Assembly (NCBI GenBank): GCA_003439945.1 | Contig: QVRM01006574.1 | Coordinates: forward strand, 1,303,501 to 1,367,500 | From: Dermanyssus gallinae | Lineage: Eukaryota > Arthropoda > Arachnida > Mesostigmata > Dermanyssidae | Reading direction: 5' to 3' | Length of the DNA stretch: 64,000 nucleotides | In this document: in pieces, positions 35,911 through 46,301 of the stretch | How positions within the stretch are numbered: position 1 is the first letter of the stretch | Layout of the letters: each line of letters starts with the position of its first letter | Notes under the pieces: model-generated | Database searches by the model: none | Told to the model about the DNA's origin: nothing | What the model saw: the letters and a program-made list of their open reading frames with translations, nothing else | Translations under genes and position numbers: made by a program

Positions 35911-35992
35911 CAAATGTATTTCAAATGTCTGTCTTACGAAGCAATGAGAAAGCACTTACTTCGTGGATGTTAAATATTGGCTGAGGGTTGTT
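35911..35992 (+). repeat. SINE-like repeat D, right half
   Basis: CTGTCTTACGAAGCAATGAGAAAGCA...CGTGGATGTTAAATATTGGCTGAGGGT continues repeat D exactly where the left half stopped. The preceding AAATGTATTTCAAATG resembles the CATTTATATTTATG at the left junction and may be a degenerate 14-16-bp target-site duplication. Confidence 0.7.
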
Positions 35993-36458
35993 TTGAAGCC
36001 AAAGAAACAGAGATGGAAAAAGAGAATAGAAACGCTACAGCCTATACTGCCTAAGATCGTATTTGCTGTCTTTCGTTGGCATCGCTGCGCAGCTACGGAA
36101 GTGAGCTACGCTGGTAGTTTCATAGTAATAACGCCCGATCACATTGAGCGGTACACTTCCATAGATTGTCGCCCGCATCCTCATCACGACCTCTCTAGTC
36201 ATCTTCACCATTACTCACTCCATTGCGCCTGGGTGCACTGAACGGGACTACTGGAGGAAGGGGCATTACCGTCCTATGTGTATGCCGGTGCCCTTGCGTG
36301 AAACGTGACAGAAAGCCGCGCGATCAGATTATTGCGGTTAATAGGCGTTCATGCTGTCACCGCGGAATTGCGTCGTTCGTCGCCGAGCTGCGCCTGGACA
36401 ATGGCGCAAAGTCGGAAGAACATCACATGCCAATCCGTATATATATATATATATATAT

Positions 36459-36510
<52 letters not shown>

Positions 36511-37278
36511 ATATATATATATACATCGAAACTCTCCTATCCTACAGTGTTACGTGATATATATATACTGAAAACGGCATGCTGTGGCATGGAAGAGTTC
36601 TCTAGTTCAGTCCAACAACTGCCTGCAAAGCTATGCTTAGGAAAACCACAGGTTCATAGGAGGAGCGTCCTCCTGCTGCAAAGATACATAGAACAACTCA
36701 AAGATCAACACAGATAGCATCCTAGCAAGTAGCAAAGCCAAGTCTAGCAATGGGGGCTTGTAGTTTATAGCCTGAAGTCTGGCAGTCGGATCTGTTGAAG
36801 GCGTACATTTAAGAGTGCGGGCGTCTGGCGCGCACAGAAAGAAATCGATAAATAAGAACACGCTGAACGTATCATTCGTAATTAGTCGACGAGCAATTAG
36901 ATCGCATCCGACGTCTGGTTATTAATCGACATCCGCCCGGCCTGAAGAACGAAACGGACACGCTACTTATGTCGATACCACCGTCGAATGACGTTTACGG
37001 CTGCCGGACAAATATTTGTCTGGTATAGATCCGGAAATTACTTTATCTTGCTTGGCCGTCCATTTTCTTTGACAGCAAAGAGAAGCCTGTCAAGAGAGAG
37101 CACTAGAAGGCTAAACGAGTGTCGTCTCCGGCACAGTTAGAGACTGCGAATTTGCACTGGGCAACGACTCAGCCTGCTGGTTCGACTCCTTGTGTTCGAC
37201 GGGTCTGCCACCATTGCATGTGCTTTCCTACATAAAACTTGGGCTTAGATGGAATAGACTCGAACGGCTTCCATTACA
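35993..37278. other. No gene recognised; long TA array
   Basis: Contains the TA array at 36438-36524. A segment at 37185-37245 (GTTCGACGGG...CCACCATTGCATGTG) faintly resembles the B-box part of repeat D. No gene is recognised. Confidence 0.45.
36438..36524. repeat. (TA)n microsatellite with ACAATA interruptions
   Basis: Three TA blocks separated by two identical TATACAATATA interruptions. Confidence 0.97.
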
Positions 37279-37280
37279 TA

Positions 37281-37313
37281 CGAGGTGTGTTCAAAAAGTA
37301 TCGCGACTTTTGA
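37281..37313 (+). repeat. Mariner left terminal inverted repeat
   Basis: Begins CGAGGTGTGTTCAAAAAGTA. Its reverse complement ends the element at 38601. Confidence 0.97.
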
Positions 37314-37485
37314 ATTTTCGCGGGTTACGTATATTCGAATTTCGATTTTTTGTGGCGTTATGTTGGTACTCATGTCTCTCACTTATGCCGACAAGCTCGG
37401 CCATTTTGAATGTTCACTTAATTGTTGACAGCTGCTTTGCTTGCACGTGTTTTGGATCGTCTTCGATTTTTACCTATTCAAAAAA

Positions 37486-38547
37486 ATGGATCAAAGAACC
37501 TGTATCAAATTTTGTGTGAAAAACGAAATTAAGTGCGCGGATGCATTCCGAATGTTGACTGTGGCATACGGAGAAGCTACCTTGGACCGAAGCAACGTTT
37601 ATCGGTGGTACAAAATGTTCTCAGAAGGCCGAGAAGATGTGAACGACGAAGAGCGTGCCGGACGCCCGAGCACTTCAACAACAGACGAAAAAATTAATGA
37701 AGTGGAGAAAATGGTATTGGCCAATCGTCGAATCACCGTTAGAGAAGTTGCTGAGGACCTAAACATATCGATTGGCTTGTGCCATTCGATTTTTATCTAT
37801 GATTTGGGCATGAGACGGGTCGCCGCGAAATTCGTACCAAAATTGCTCAATTGCGACCAAAAACAGCATCGCATGAACATTGCTAATGAGATGTTGGACT
37901 CTGTCCGCGACGACCCAAATTTGCTCCAGAGGGTCATAATTGGTGACGAATCGTGGGTTTATGGTTATGACGTGGAAACCAAAGCTCAATCATCTCAATG
38001 GAAGCTGCCGCACGAACCAAGACCGAAAAAAGCGCGCCAAGTTCGGTCGAATGTGAAAGTTTTGCTGACAGTTTTCTTTGATTGCAGGGGCGTGGTGCAT
38101 CATGAGTTCTTGCCACAGGGTAGAACGGTCAATAAGGAATATTACCTGCAAGTTATGCGCAATTTGCGCGAAGCAATCCGCCAGAAACGCCCGGATTTGT
38201 GGAAGAACAAAAATTGGCTTTTGCACCACGATAACGCCCCTGCTCACACATCGTTGCTTGTGCACGAGTTTTTGGCCAAAAACAACACACTAATGATGCC
38301 GCAGCCACCGTATTCCCCAGATCTGGCCCCCTGTGACTTTTTCTTGTTCCCTAAACTGAAGAGGCCCATGAAAGGACGACGTTACGCTACGCTTGACGAG
38401 ATAAAGACGGCATCGAAGGAGGAGCTGAACAAGATAAAAAAAAATGGTTTTTTGAAGTGCTTCGAAGATTGGAAAAACCGTTGGCACAAGTGTATAATAT
38501 CTCATGGGGATTACTTTGAAGGGGGCAAAATAGATATTCATGAATAA
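37486..38547 (+). CDS. Mariner transposase (DD34D), intact
   Basis: 353 aa, counted from the ATG giving MDQRTCIKF. The frame opens 15 codons further upstream, but this Met matches the usual mariner start. The N-terminal half has two helix-turn-helix DNA-binding regions, one with the RWYKMFSEGREDVNDEERAG linker typical of mariners. The catalytic triad of the DDD type is complete: Asp154 in IGDESWVYGYD, Asp249 in HHDNAPAHTS and Asp284 in SPDLAPCDFF, with 34 residues between the last two. The WVPHELT-like segment is changed to WKLPHEP. The C-terminus (DYFEGGKIDIHE) is complete. The protein cuts and inserts the element at TA sites, acting in the nucleus. Everything needed for activity appears present, although activity cannot be judged from sequence. 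Confidence 0.96.
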   Translation: MDQRTCIKFCVKNEIKCADAFRMLTVAYGEATLDRSNVYRWYKMFSEGREDVNDEERAGRPSTSTTDEKINEVEKMVLANRRITVREVAEDLNISIGLCHSIFIYDLGMRRVAAKFVPKLLNCDQKQHRMNIANEMLDSVRDDPNLLQRVIIGDESWVYGYDVETKAQSSQWKLPHEPRPKKARQVRSNVKVLLTVFFDCRGVVHHEFLPQGRTVNKEYYLQVMRNLREAIRQKRPDLWKNKNWLLHHDNAPAHTSLLVHEFLAKNNTLMMPQPPYSPDLAPCDFFLFPKLKRPMKGRRYATLDEIKTASKEELNKIKKNGFLKCFEDWKNRWHKCIISHGDYFEGGKIDIHE

Positions 38548-38568
38548 ATGAATAATTTTTGAAAAAAC

Positions 38569-38601
38569 ACAAAAGTCGCGATACTTTTTGAACACACCTC
38601 G
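38569..38601 (-). repeat. Mariner right terminal inverted repeat
   Basis: Reverse complement of the left terminal repeat, followed by TA. Confidence 0.97.
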
Positions 38602-38638
38602 TACTTCCGTCCGTCTCACAGACTTGGACTGACGCTTT

Positions 38639-38804
38639 GAGCCTGGTGGCGTGGTGGGTGTTATAGCGTGAGCCTTGCGACCAGAGGAGACACATAGGTG
38701 CACGGGTTTGAGCCCCACCGTTGCACATTTGTACTTATGGGGGTCCGTCTATGAAGCAATGCGAAAAGCAGTCCCGTGCACGTTAAATCTTGGCTAAGGG
38801 TCAG
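38639..38804 (+). repeat. SINE-like repeat D, complete copy
   Basis: Starts GCCTGGTGGCGTGGTGGG with an A-box-like TGGCGTGGTGGG (38647-38658). It has the B-box-like GGGTTTGAGCCCC at 38704-38716, then the body CCACCGTTGCACATTTGTA, GGTCCGTCTATGAAGCAATG and GTTAAATCTTGGCTAAGGGT. Matches 49383-49544 along its length. Related pieces are at 33985-34057, 35911-35992 and 46865-46962 (minus). The polymerase III boxes and dispersal suggest a tRNA-derived SINE. Confidence 0.8.
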
Positions 38805-39851
38805 CCCAAAAAACACTGGACTGACGCCATGCGTTGTCCTACAATGTGCAATACCGCCGTATTACTGTTGTCTGCTGTCATTGCTTCAGTTGTCGTTCCT
38901 GTTGTTGTTGTTGTTGTTGCTATTGCAGTTTTCTGTTTTGCTTTTTTTTTTACAACAATTATGTATAAGACACATCTTAAGAATGATACATAATGAATAT
39001 TTTGTTGTCGTGGCGCACAGCAAGGTTATTCGGGGCGCAAATTTGGATGATTAAAGAAAGGTTCCTTGCTATTCTGTTATAATGGTGTACTCCCTTTTGA
39101 GAAAATATAGGTGTTCTTGACTTCACCGATCAAGAGATGCCTCGAAAGATTTTTCTATTGACAAAGTTAACAATGTACATATATGTGCATACGTTAAAAC
39201 AGAATGGAAGATTAGCAGGACATGATTCCATTGTTATTAAGGACTTAAAATGGAAAAACGACTTTTGTAGTTGCGAAAGGATACACCCAGCCTATTTAGC
39301 AAATGAGAGGTACGAAACTAGTCAGATAAATTACACAGATATTGCACTTGTCGACGTTCTTTTTAAGATCTTGCCGTCACTAATTGTCGATCGTACTTTT
39401 GCACAAAAACAAGATTCATTTCATTTATGACTTATTCACCATCGAATTGGTAGTTTACAAAAACAAGATTCTCGGCTCCTTGGCCAGATACTCTAGGCCG
39501 GACATAATTACGTTTGCTTTGAGTCACGCCTTAAATCGCTCAGCTAAGTTATTTTTGTCCACTCCGTATGCGTGAGCTCAAAGCAGCGCGAGCTTCTTAT
39601 GTGAATGATTTAATAATGTCAGCAGAATCTCGTAAGCATCTAAAATTATACTAAAGTAAACCTGTAAAATGGTATAAAGAAAGTAATTTTACTTTTAGCA
39701 CAGAGAAGGCTAATGTTTTGCAGCTTAGCAGCAGAGAGCTCATACGAGGCCAAGGAGCACTCTCCAATAATTAGTAAACACAGGCTGCACCGCGCAACTA
39801 GTGGCACGATTTTTAGCTACAGACAAACATGGGTGCCGCAAAATGTGAAAG

Positions 39852-39853
<2 letters not shown>
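38805..39853. other. No gene recognised; (GTT)n near 38901-38925
   Basis: GTT microsatellite and short frames. One frame of 97 codons at 39137-39430 (+) has no recognised domain. Confidence 0.4.

Positions 39854-39920
<67 letters not shown>
39854..39920. repeat. (TA)n microsatellite
   Basis: Perfect TA run of about 67 bp. Confidence 0.98.
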
Positions 39921-39922
<2 letters not shown>

Positions 39923-40160
39923 CACCCAAACTGGGTAAATGTGTTTATGTTACATTAAAAATACAATCATACTAGCGTTTTGCTAGTTCTAATATTGACC
40001 CAACCGCCGTGCATACCGCGGCGTAGTACCGATCACATTAGCTCCAGCATTGGTTGCATTGCCATTCATCTTGTGGTTCATGAAAACCCTCCACGTTGCA
40101 CAGAACGTGATGGGCTGCAAAGGCCGTAGTTAGATGTCGATCTCTTACCCCGGTACCCCG

Positions 40161-40736
40161 CTATTCAGTGCTCGTCATTGCTGCTGTTCCATAAATACCT
40201 ATGTCGACCTCACTAATTTTGGTTTGCCAGTTCCGCATAAAAACCTCAAAGGCGCACGTTTCCTTCAGATTACATCGTTTTTGTAGATCTTCCGTCAGCA
40301 GCGGGCCACCCTCCAACACGTGAACATATTTATATATATATATAAATATATAGCGTCTCTCAGGAATCGTCCAATAATTTTTGGGATCTAGTACAACTTG
40401 GCGATAAATGATTTTTTTGCAATAGAACAAGGGGGCCTGAATGTCTTTTTCATGAGTGAGAGCAAAATGACTAAACGTGTTTGTATCATTTTTTTTCTCC
40501 TGACATATCTTTACTAAATCTGCGATTGCGAGAGACCCAGTCATTCTATCCACAATCATACCTGTGGGTTTGAAGGAAAATGTTGCATCTGTTGAATTCC
40601 ATTCCCCGGTACCCCAAAGAACAAGTGTTCTAATGAAAATAATTTTCCAAAAAAATGAGTGGCTTCCGCGCTCAATTGCCCATTTTAAAAAGACATTTCT
40701 GCCCTTAGCTTCCACTGAAAAAAAATTTTTTGCCAA
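40161..40736 (-). CDS. Unrecognised 191-aa open frame
   Basis: One of the longest uninterrupted frames outside the known elements. The composition looks protein-like, with spaced Cys residues, WGTGEWNSTDATFSF near residue 40-55 and a C-terminal NWQTKISEVDIGIYGT. I do not recognise the family. A short in-frame TA repeat (about 40329-40352) encodes an FIYIYKY insertion, suggesting a microsatellite grew inside a once-coding frame. CAGGGTCTC on the minus strand at about 40778-40786 and the motif GGGTACCGGGG, present at both ends of the region (40150-40160 and 40605-40615), hint at a mobile element, but no clean terminal repeats were found. It may be a transposon-derived or host exon fragment. Confidence 0.35.
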   Translation of the reverse strand: MAKNFFSVEAKGRNVFLKWAIERGSHSFFWKIIFIRTLVLWGTGEWNSTDATFSFKPTGMIVDRMTGSLAIADLVKICQEKKNDTNTFSHFALTHEKDIQAPLFYCKKIIYRQVVLDPKNYWTIPERRYIFIYIYKYVHVLEGGPLLTEDLQKRCNLKETCAFEVFMRNWQTKISEVDIGIYGTAAMTSTE

Positions 40737-40869
40737 GTTGCACTCGACTCGAAAGTTTGTTGGACGAATTCTATGAGACCCTGTATATAATGTAACGTAA
40801 TCGCCTATTTAAGTCGCACATATAGATAACAAAAATCATGTATTTAGTGTACTCAATCATTCACGGACG

Positions 40870-40913
40870 GAGCATGACATTTGGTTCCCTGCGAACGTGT
40901 GCACTATTACGAG
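40870..40913 (+). repeat. Dispersed short repeat A (copy 3)
   Basis: GGTTCCCTGCGAACGTGTGCACTATTAC, related to copies at 6737, 21993 and 41401. It lies just before a TA array. Confidence 0.45.
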
Positions 40914-40975
40914 GGGTCCAGTGTAGGGACCAGCCATTTCTGGAGGGTTGTCCGAATCGAGACCGCATTGTCCCG

Positions 40976-40979
<4 letters not shown>

Positions 40980-41031
<52 letters not shown>

Positions 41032-41050
41032 TATTATAATATTATATATA
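40980..41050. repeat. (TA)n then (TTA)/(ATA) AT-rich array
   Basis: TA run of about 48 bp followed by TTATTATAATATTATATATA. Confidence 0.97.
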
Positions 41051-41099
41051 TGCCCCTGATATAAAAGGGTGACATGTGTATTTAGGTATACATGCCAAA
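41051..41099 (+). repeat. Isolated 3'-end fragment of the (AATC)n-tailed retrotransposon
   Basis: Nearly identical over about 48 bp to 26624-26671 (GCCCCTGATATAAAAGGG, then CATGTGTATTTAGGTATAC). Only the last ~50 bp of the element are present, and both sides are TA repeats. Confidence 0.8.
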
Positions 41100-41400
41100 T
41101 ATATATATACGATAAACCAGCATTAATAGACATGTGAAAATCAGGCAAGCGTGCTTTGGAACATTTGATCAGCCGACAAAACAAAGCTTTAATTAATTGG
41201 AAATGCGAAATACAAGCCGTTTTACAGCATGCAGCTCGACAAGCACACTTACGGACAGGAATATTGCAGTGCAATCCCGCAATATGTATACATATATATG
41301 GTATGTTGAAATAACACATGTATTAGTATTTTAAACTCAGGATTGTTTTAACATATTGCATCGATTATAATGTCATTGTCTGACAGTAATAATAATATAT

Positions 41401-41440
41401 TTTGGAGTGGACAATTGTCTCCTGGCTAACGAGTGATCAC
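41401..41440 (+). repeat. Dispersed short repeat A (copy 4)
   Basis: TTTGGAGTGGACAATTGTCTCC, identical to copy 2 over 22 bp, between two TA-rich regions. Confidence 0.6.
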
Positions 41441-41658
41441 ATTCCATGTAACGCCGGGTTGGTTCAATGTTCCCTCAAAGCATATTGCATTTCCACGTTG
41501 TAAATCGAGTGAACCTCTGAAGTGAAAACTTGAATGACCTCGAGATTCCCATGGAGTCAGGGTAAAACTACCAGGTATTTTCTCATCGTCTTGGGAAAAA
41601 CCTGCGAACTCCAGTATGCATAGGAAGTCAGAGATCTGACTCTCCGACTCATTGCGAC

Positions 41659-41850
<192 letters not shown>

Positions 41851-42077
41851 CATCAAAGCGCTGAATAAGCTACTTGGGCTTCGAGTGATGCTGTTACTTA
41901 CCCAACGATGTGAGATCCCACGACGTTAGACATTTCTGAAATAAATCAACACCCGAACAAACAGACAAACGACCAAAAGTGTGTGAATTTACTGTACAGC
42001 AAGAACAACAACAGCAAAGAACCAATTAAACGACGCGAACATGGCGACGCATGTTCAACGTTGCTATTATTATTTGG

Positions 42078-42079
<2 letters not shown>

Positions 42080-42120
<41 letters not shown>

Positions 42121-42137
42121 TATATATATATATATAT
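42080..42137. repeat. (TA)n microsatellite
   Basis: Two TA blocks separated by TTCA. Confidence 0.97.
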
Positions 42138-42642
42138 CAAAATTGTCGCTATAGACATTGCCTTCGTCGCATGATTTGTATTTGTGGTCGAAATTGCCTT
42201 CTCCACTCTCTATATTTATATATTTTTCTACATTTTGCTGTTTGCTTTGCGGTGGTAGTCGTATATACGCATTTCATACGCTTTAGTTCTTTACTGCCTA
42301 TTTGTATGTTTAATGCAGAAATGCCTGCGCTGTGTGTATGTTAGTGGCTGGCATTTTTGACTCACTTAGCTACAAATCGTTTATTTAATTTTCGCTGGCC
42401 TTCTGCAGCGACCTTCTAGGCTTCGGCGTCGTTGTTGAGGCTAAACATGGTAAGTGCTTGCAGTCTTAACTTAGACACTTCGAACTAATATGGCACACCA
42501 TACATTTCTGGCAAGCCCTTGTGTTATTTGTACCGTTATGTATTAACGGTTTTCGGCCAAATGCGAGTCCAAATGCCCGACAATTTAGGAATGAACCTTT
42601 ATCCACTTGTCGTTGATCGTCGTCTATGATCCTGAATACTCT
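42138..42642. other. No gene recognised
   Basis: Short frames only. Confidence 0.4.
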
Positions 42643-42932
42643 GTACATTTTTTTTAACGCTCTGACAATTACACTTTTAGACGCTCGTAATGGGCTAAGT
42701 TGCCTGTGGCACGATAGCGTCTAAATGCATCTATCGTCATCGCGTTCTCGTACTGGAATTATATAGGCTTTCTCCAGCAGAAGTATGCAGCAGCAAGGCA
42801 ATAACAACCACGTCCAACAAATTCAACCAGCACGGCCAGGGCTCGAACTAGCGATGTTTTGCTAACCGTGGTTGCCATGGCAACGCCCCGTTTCGAACGG
42901 TGCGTTAGCCGCCTAAGCCACCGCCGCTACTT
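42643..42932 (-). repeat. tRNA-derived SINE, copy 2 (minus strand)
   Basis: On the minus strand it begins GTAGCGGCGGTGGCTTAGGCGG, with the A box TGGCTTAGGCGG intact (42910-42921). Then come the palindromic GTTGCCATGGCAAC, a B box AGTTCGAGCCC (42839-42849) and the body, ending GTTAAAAAAAATGTACA. About 290 bp, better preserved than the plus-strand copy at 28593-28935. Confidence 0.88.
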
Positions 42933-42934
42933 TG

Positions 42935-45900
42935 TAAAATGCACCCACGAAATATTTGTGTTAACTCCCATGTATGCATATAACCTTAAAAAATTCCGTT
43001 CTTCAAGAGCATGTACTGTACGCAGCACAAAAGCATCCCAGCACGTCGACATGCTGTCGGGTGGTCAGCAGGCAACGGAGAGACTTTTTTGCAGCTCCCA
43101 CGTGACTTGTAGGCGATAGTGGACTGGTCAAGTGCGAGGTCTTCTTGAGCGACGCATTCTTCCCGTCTACAACCTCAAACGGCCTATAACGTTCACACGT
43201 AACCTCACCCGGACAGCTTCCCAATAACCCATTACTTCCTGCCAAAGGAATGCCGTTTTTTTAAAAAAAACCTTAAGACACCGACGCCGTTTTTTTGGGC
43301 ACCTCACTTGCTACATAGGCATTTAACAACAAAGGAGCGACCACAACAACAACAAAAATAACAACTGCAACGACGACAACAACAACACCAACGACAACAA
43401 CAACACCAACGACAACAACAACAACAAATACTACTACAAGAACGGCAACAACAGCAGCAACAGCTCCAGCAATGACCTGCATCCAACACAGTAACATTAC
43501 TTCAGTCTGGCGTCTAGAAGAGAGGTGATGAACTACACGAGCATATAAACTATGTATTTAATCACTCACCATTTCACTGAATGTATGTATGAGAATAACT
43601 CGTTTTTAGAGTTGTGTTTAATTTTTTTGCTCTAAATATACGTTGCGATTGACAGCGTTGGGATCGCATGTTTGACACGCGTCATAGGAATGTTCGATAT
43701 GGACCATAGTAGCGACTGATGCCCAGCATAATCAATTACAATATCACGTAGGCGTTCGGGTAGGCAAAGTGCTGCTACCACTACACAAAATAGCAGAAAA
43801 GTGAAGTTTGTTTGGGTAACTTCACACGTTGCTGGGCATACTGGCGTACTCTCTTTTCTCCACTCATTATACCTCGTTTAAAATCAGCCCATGGTTCCTG
43901 AAAAAGAAAATAAGCCGCAGAACACGAAGAATTCGGCGACATCACTGTATCTGTATGCCGGCGTATTTGGACGGAAGCTGCCGGAGCTGGACAGGCTGTT
44001 CTTTGCGAAATAAGCGTTGGGACTCGGTCTCGCGATCGATTCCACGCGTTCTCTCAAAGAGATTCTCAAAACGAAGGGGGGGGGGCGTTCGACCGTCGAA
44101 GTAACGCAGAGCAAACCTCGGTGGCGGTCTTTCAGCTGTCATCTATTCGTTTCATGCAACAGGTGCGCCACCACAGAAGCGCACACAGGTTTAAAGCACA
44201 CGACGTGTTTAAAGCTTGTCCGCATATGACAAATATAAACGGCCATCCACTTAACGGCCCGCCGTAGGGAAGTAGAGTCATTGCTGACCACAGCAAACAT
44301 GGGGAACGAGAACGAACTCCTTACATAGGGAGCTGTCTTAGCGCGCGTCTCAGGAGTACAGCGTACGCCTTCGAGCAGATGTCTATCTAGGCGCTAGTGC
44401 TTGGATTATATCGCCTACACGTTGCAGTACGCGACGTGCAGACGATTCAAGAAAGCACATCGTATGGGGGGGGAAAGGGGCGCGACGAGGCGACGCACTT
44501 TCGGCGGGCGGAAATCGTAATTGAAGGACGACAGCGTTAATTAGCCCACAGAGTTCTTTCTCCGGTAATGAAAGACAGTATAATAGACCACTTCATTCGT
44601 TTATTAAGACATTGATCGTCCTCGAGAGGTTGGTTGATGTTGTTGTTGTTGTTGTTGTCGTTGTCGTCGTCGTAGTAGTATTCATCTATGTCAGTTTAGG
44701 CGCCTGGAATGCTCTCTTCTATCGTTATTGCGTTAGTCCTGTGTCCAGAGTAATAGGAGTTGTTCATTTGTCAAATTATGCATGCTGGCCGACACACAAA
44801 CGCATGATGCCCAACGCTACCGTCTTAATCATGTTTGTTGTTTTCGAAGTAGAACTAATTGTTGTAGTCTTTTCTGTTAGTGTTGCTGTTGGTACTGCCC
44901 ATTGTCCTTGTTGCTGCTGTATGCTCCTTCGACACATATTCTATTCTCCGTTTGTTTTGTTTTGACGGTTCCCTATTACCTTGCGGTCGTCCAAACGCAA
45001 GGGGTACACTACGGCGGACAGCTCAGATGTGAACGATACAAATGGCTCAATGCTCCCTAAGCGATATTCTTTCTCGTTGGCTGTCGGGAACGGGGCTCTT
45101 AGATCCCTTGTAGGCAAACCAGTGGAAGTCTCCTCCGACTACTCTAACATTGTTTTCGGGCATTGGCACAAAGCAGTGCGCCGCACATGCCAAACGCCAT
45201 TGGCCGGTCTTGCTATTCTACGTACGAGGGCCTTTCTCCTGCTGGTAACTGTCCTGCACGTGCAGGACATCGTATGCATGAGCTCGGCTGCCTCGTCTGC
45301 AACGTTGACGAGAACGCGCGATGATTCTAGCAGAGTAAGCAAGCGAATTTTGTAGCCTATACGGAACTATAGCCTAATATATATGGAAAAGCCTTGCCGA
45401 CGTTGCAAACAAAATTGCCCAACGTGATTCGAATTTATCCTATGAGCTTTGTTTAGGCACGGCATATATGGAGCGATCAACCATTGCCACATTCGTCATA
45501 AATTAGACACACAAGTTTGAAAGAGGTGTGCATCTCCCGTTGATAAGAATCTTTGCTAGGCAGCAAAACAAACAGCGTTAGCTGGCCAAAATATTTTTCT
45601 GCATTGAACACACACCCGTGTTTACATAGATAGCTTTATACATATGTAGATATATACGTGCCATAAGAGACAAATAAGGTCTTACATATTATGTGTGTCA
45701 TTTGCTTTTTTTATGTCGCATCTCAAATGACGTAGAGCTGTATGGAGGGAAAAACTTACTAACAAAATTGCCCAACGTGGCTCGGAATGACCTAGGTTTA
45801 GGAAGGCGAAGAATGGAGTGCCATCCCTTATGGTAATAAATTAGGATAAAGCACTCTTTGATCTTCATGTGGACATGATACGTGCGACATCGTCTAAGCT

Positions 45901-46211
45901 CGCGTCTTCACAATTGAATTCATAATAGTTTCCCGTGAGCATAGCATTTAGGACTTTATCTAACCTTATCGTTTCAGTTTTCATGGAATGAAAACTGAAA
46001 CGATATTTCAAATAGCTATTGCTCATTACGGTAGCTGACTGCAAGCGGCGTACGAAATGATGAGCTAGTTGTTCAGATATCAGAATTTCAGTTCTGATTT
46101 CTTTCACCATCCCTCATATAAGACAATTGGTCAATAGTCCATTTAGGGTAGCCAACAGTTCATATCAGCAGGGAACGTGTACTTTCAGCTTTTACTGAAA
46201 TATATACGATA
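42935..46211. other. No gene recognised; CAA- and GTT-rich microsatellites
   Basis: An interrupted (CAA)n tract lies at about 43327-43465 and (GTT)n/(GTC)n at 44636-44680. G-runs occur at about 44078-44087 and 44467-44480. AACAAAATTGCCCAACGTG occurs twice (about 45408 and 45761). A hairpin at 45967-46005 is listed separately. No domain recognised in the frames. Confidence 0.4.
45967..46005. repeat. Perfect 18-bp inverted repeat with 3-base loop
   Basis: TATCGTTTCAGTTTTCAT (45967-45984), loop GGA, exact reverse complement at 45988-46005. Confidence 0.95.
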
Positions 46212-46225
46212 TATCTTATCATCTC

Positions 46226-46291
<66 letters not shown>

Positions 46292-46301
46292 TGATAAGAT
46301 A
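46212..46301. repeat. (TA)n array bounded by 16-bp inverted repeats
   Basis: TATCTTATCATCTCAT (46212-46227) and its reverse complement (46286-46301) flank a 58-bp TA core, so the whole 90 bp can fold as one hairpin. Confidence 0.95.

Larger units (their letters stand above)
37281..38601 (+). mobile_element. Complete mariner transposon
   Basis: 1321 bp bounded by terminal inverted repeats that match perfectly over about 30 bp (5' start CGAGGTGTGTTCAAAAAGTA, then TCGCGACTTTTG). Each end is flanked by the dinucleotide TA (37279-37280 and 38602-38603), the target duplication of mariner/Tc1 elements. It encodes one uninterrupted transposase. Length and structure match autonomous mariners of about 1.3 kb. 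Near-identity of the repeats and the open frame argue for recent arrival. Confidence 0.97.

Noticed and set aside
37185..37278. Mariner inserted into a copy of repeat D
   Set aside because: The left flank shows only a faint B-box-like match and the right flank does not continue the repeat in register, so nesting is not supported there.
43273..43497. Poly-Val or poly-Cys frames on the minus strand
   Set aside because: Translation of an interrupted CAA microsatellite, no protein signal beyond it.
45408..45780. RT or other coding fragment around the duplicated AACAAAATTGCCCAACGTG
   Set aside because: Only a 19-bp repeat plus weak similarity downstream. No ordered protein blocks could be read.
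45967..46005. MicroRNA precursor
   Set aside because: The stem is only 18 bp with a 3-base loop, too short for a typical precursor, and no expression evidence is available.
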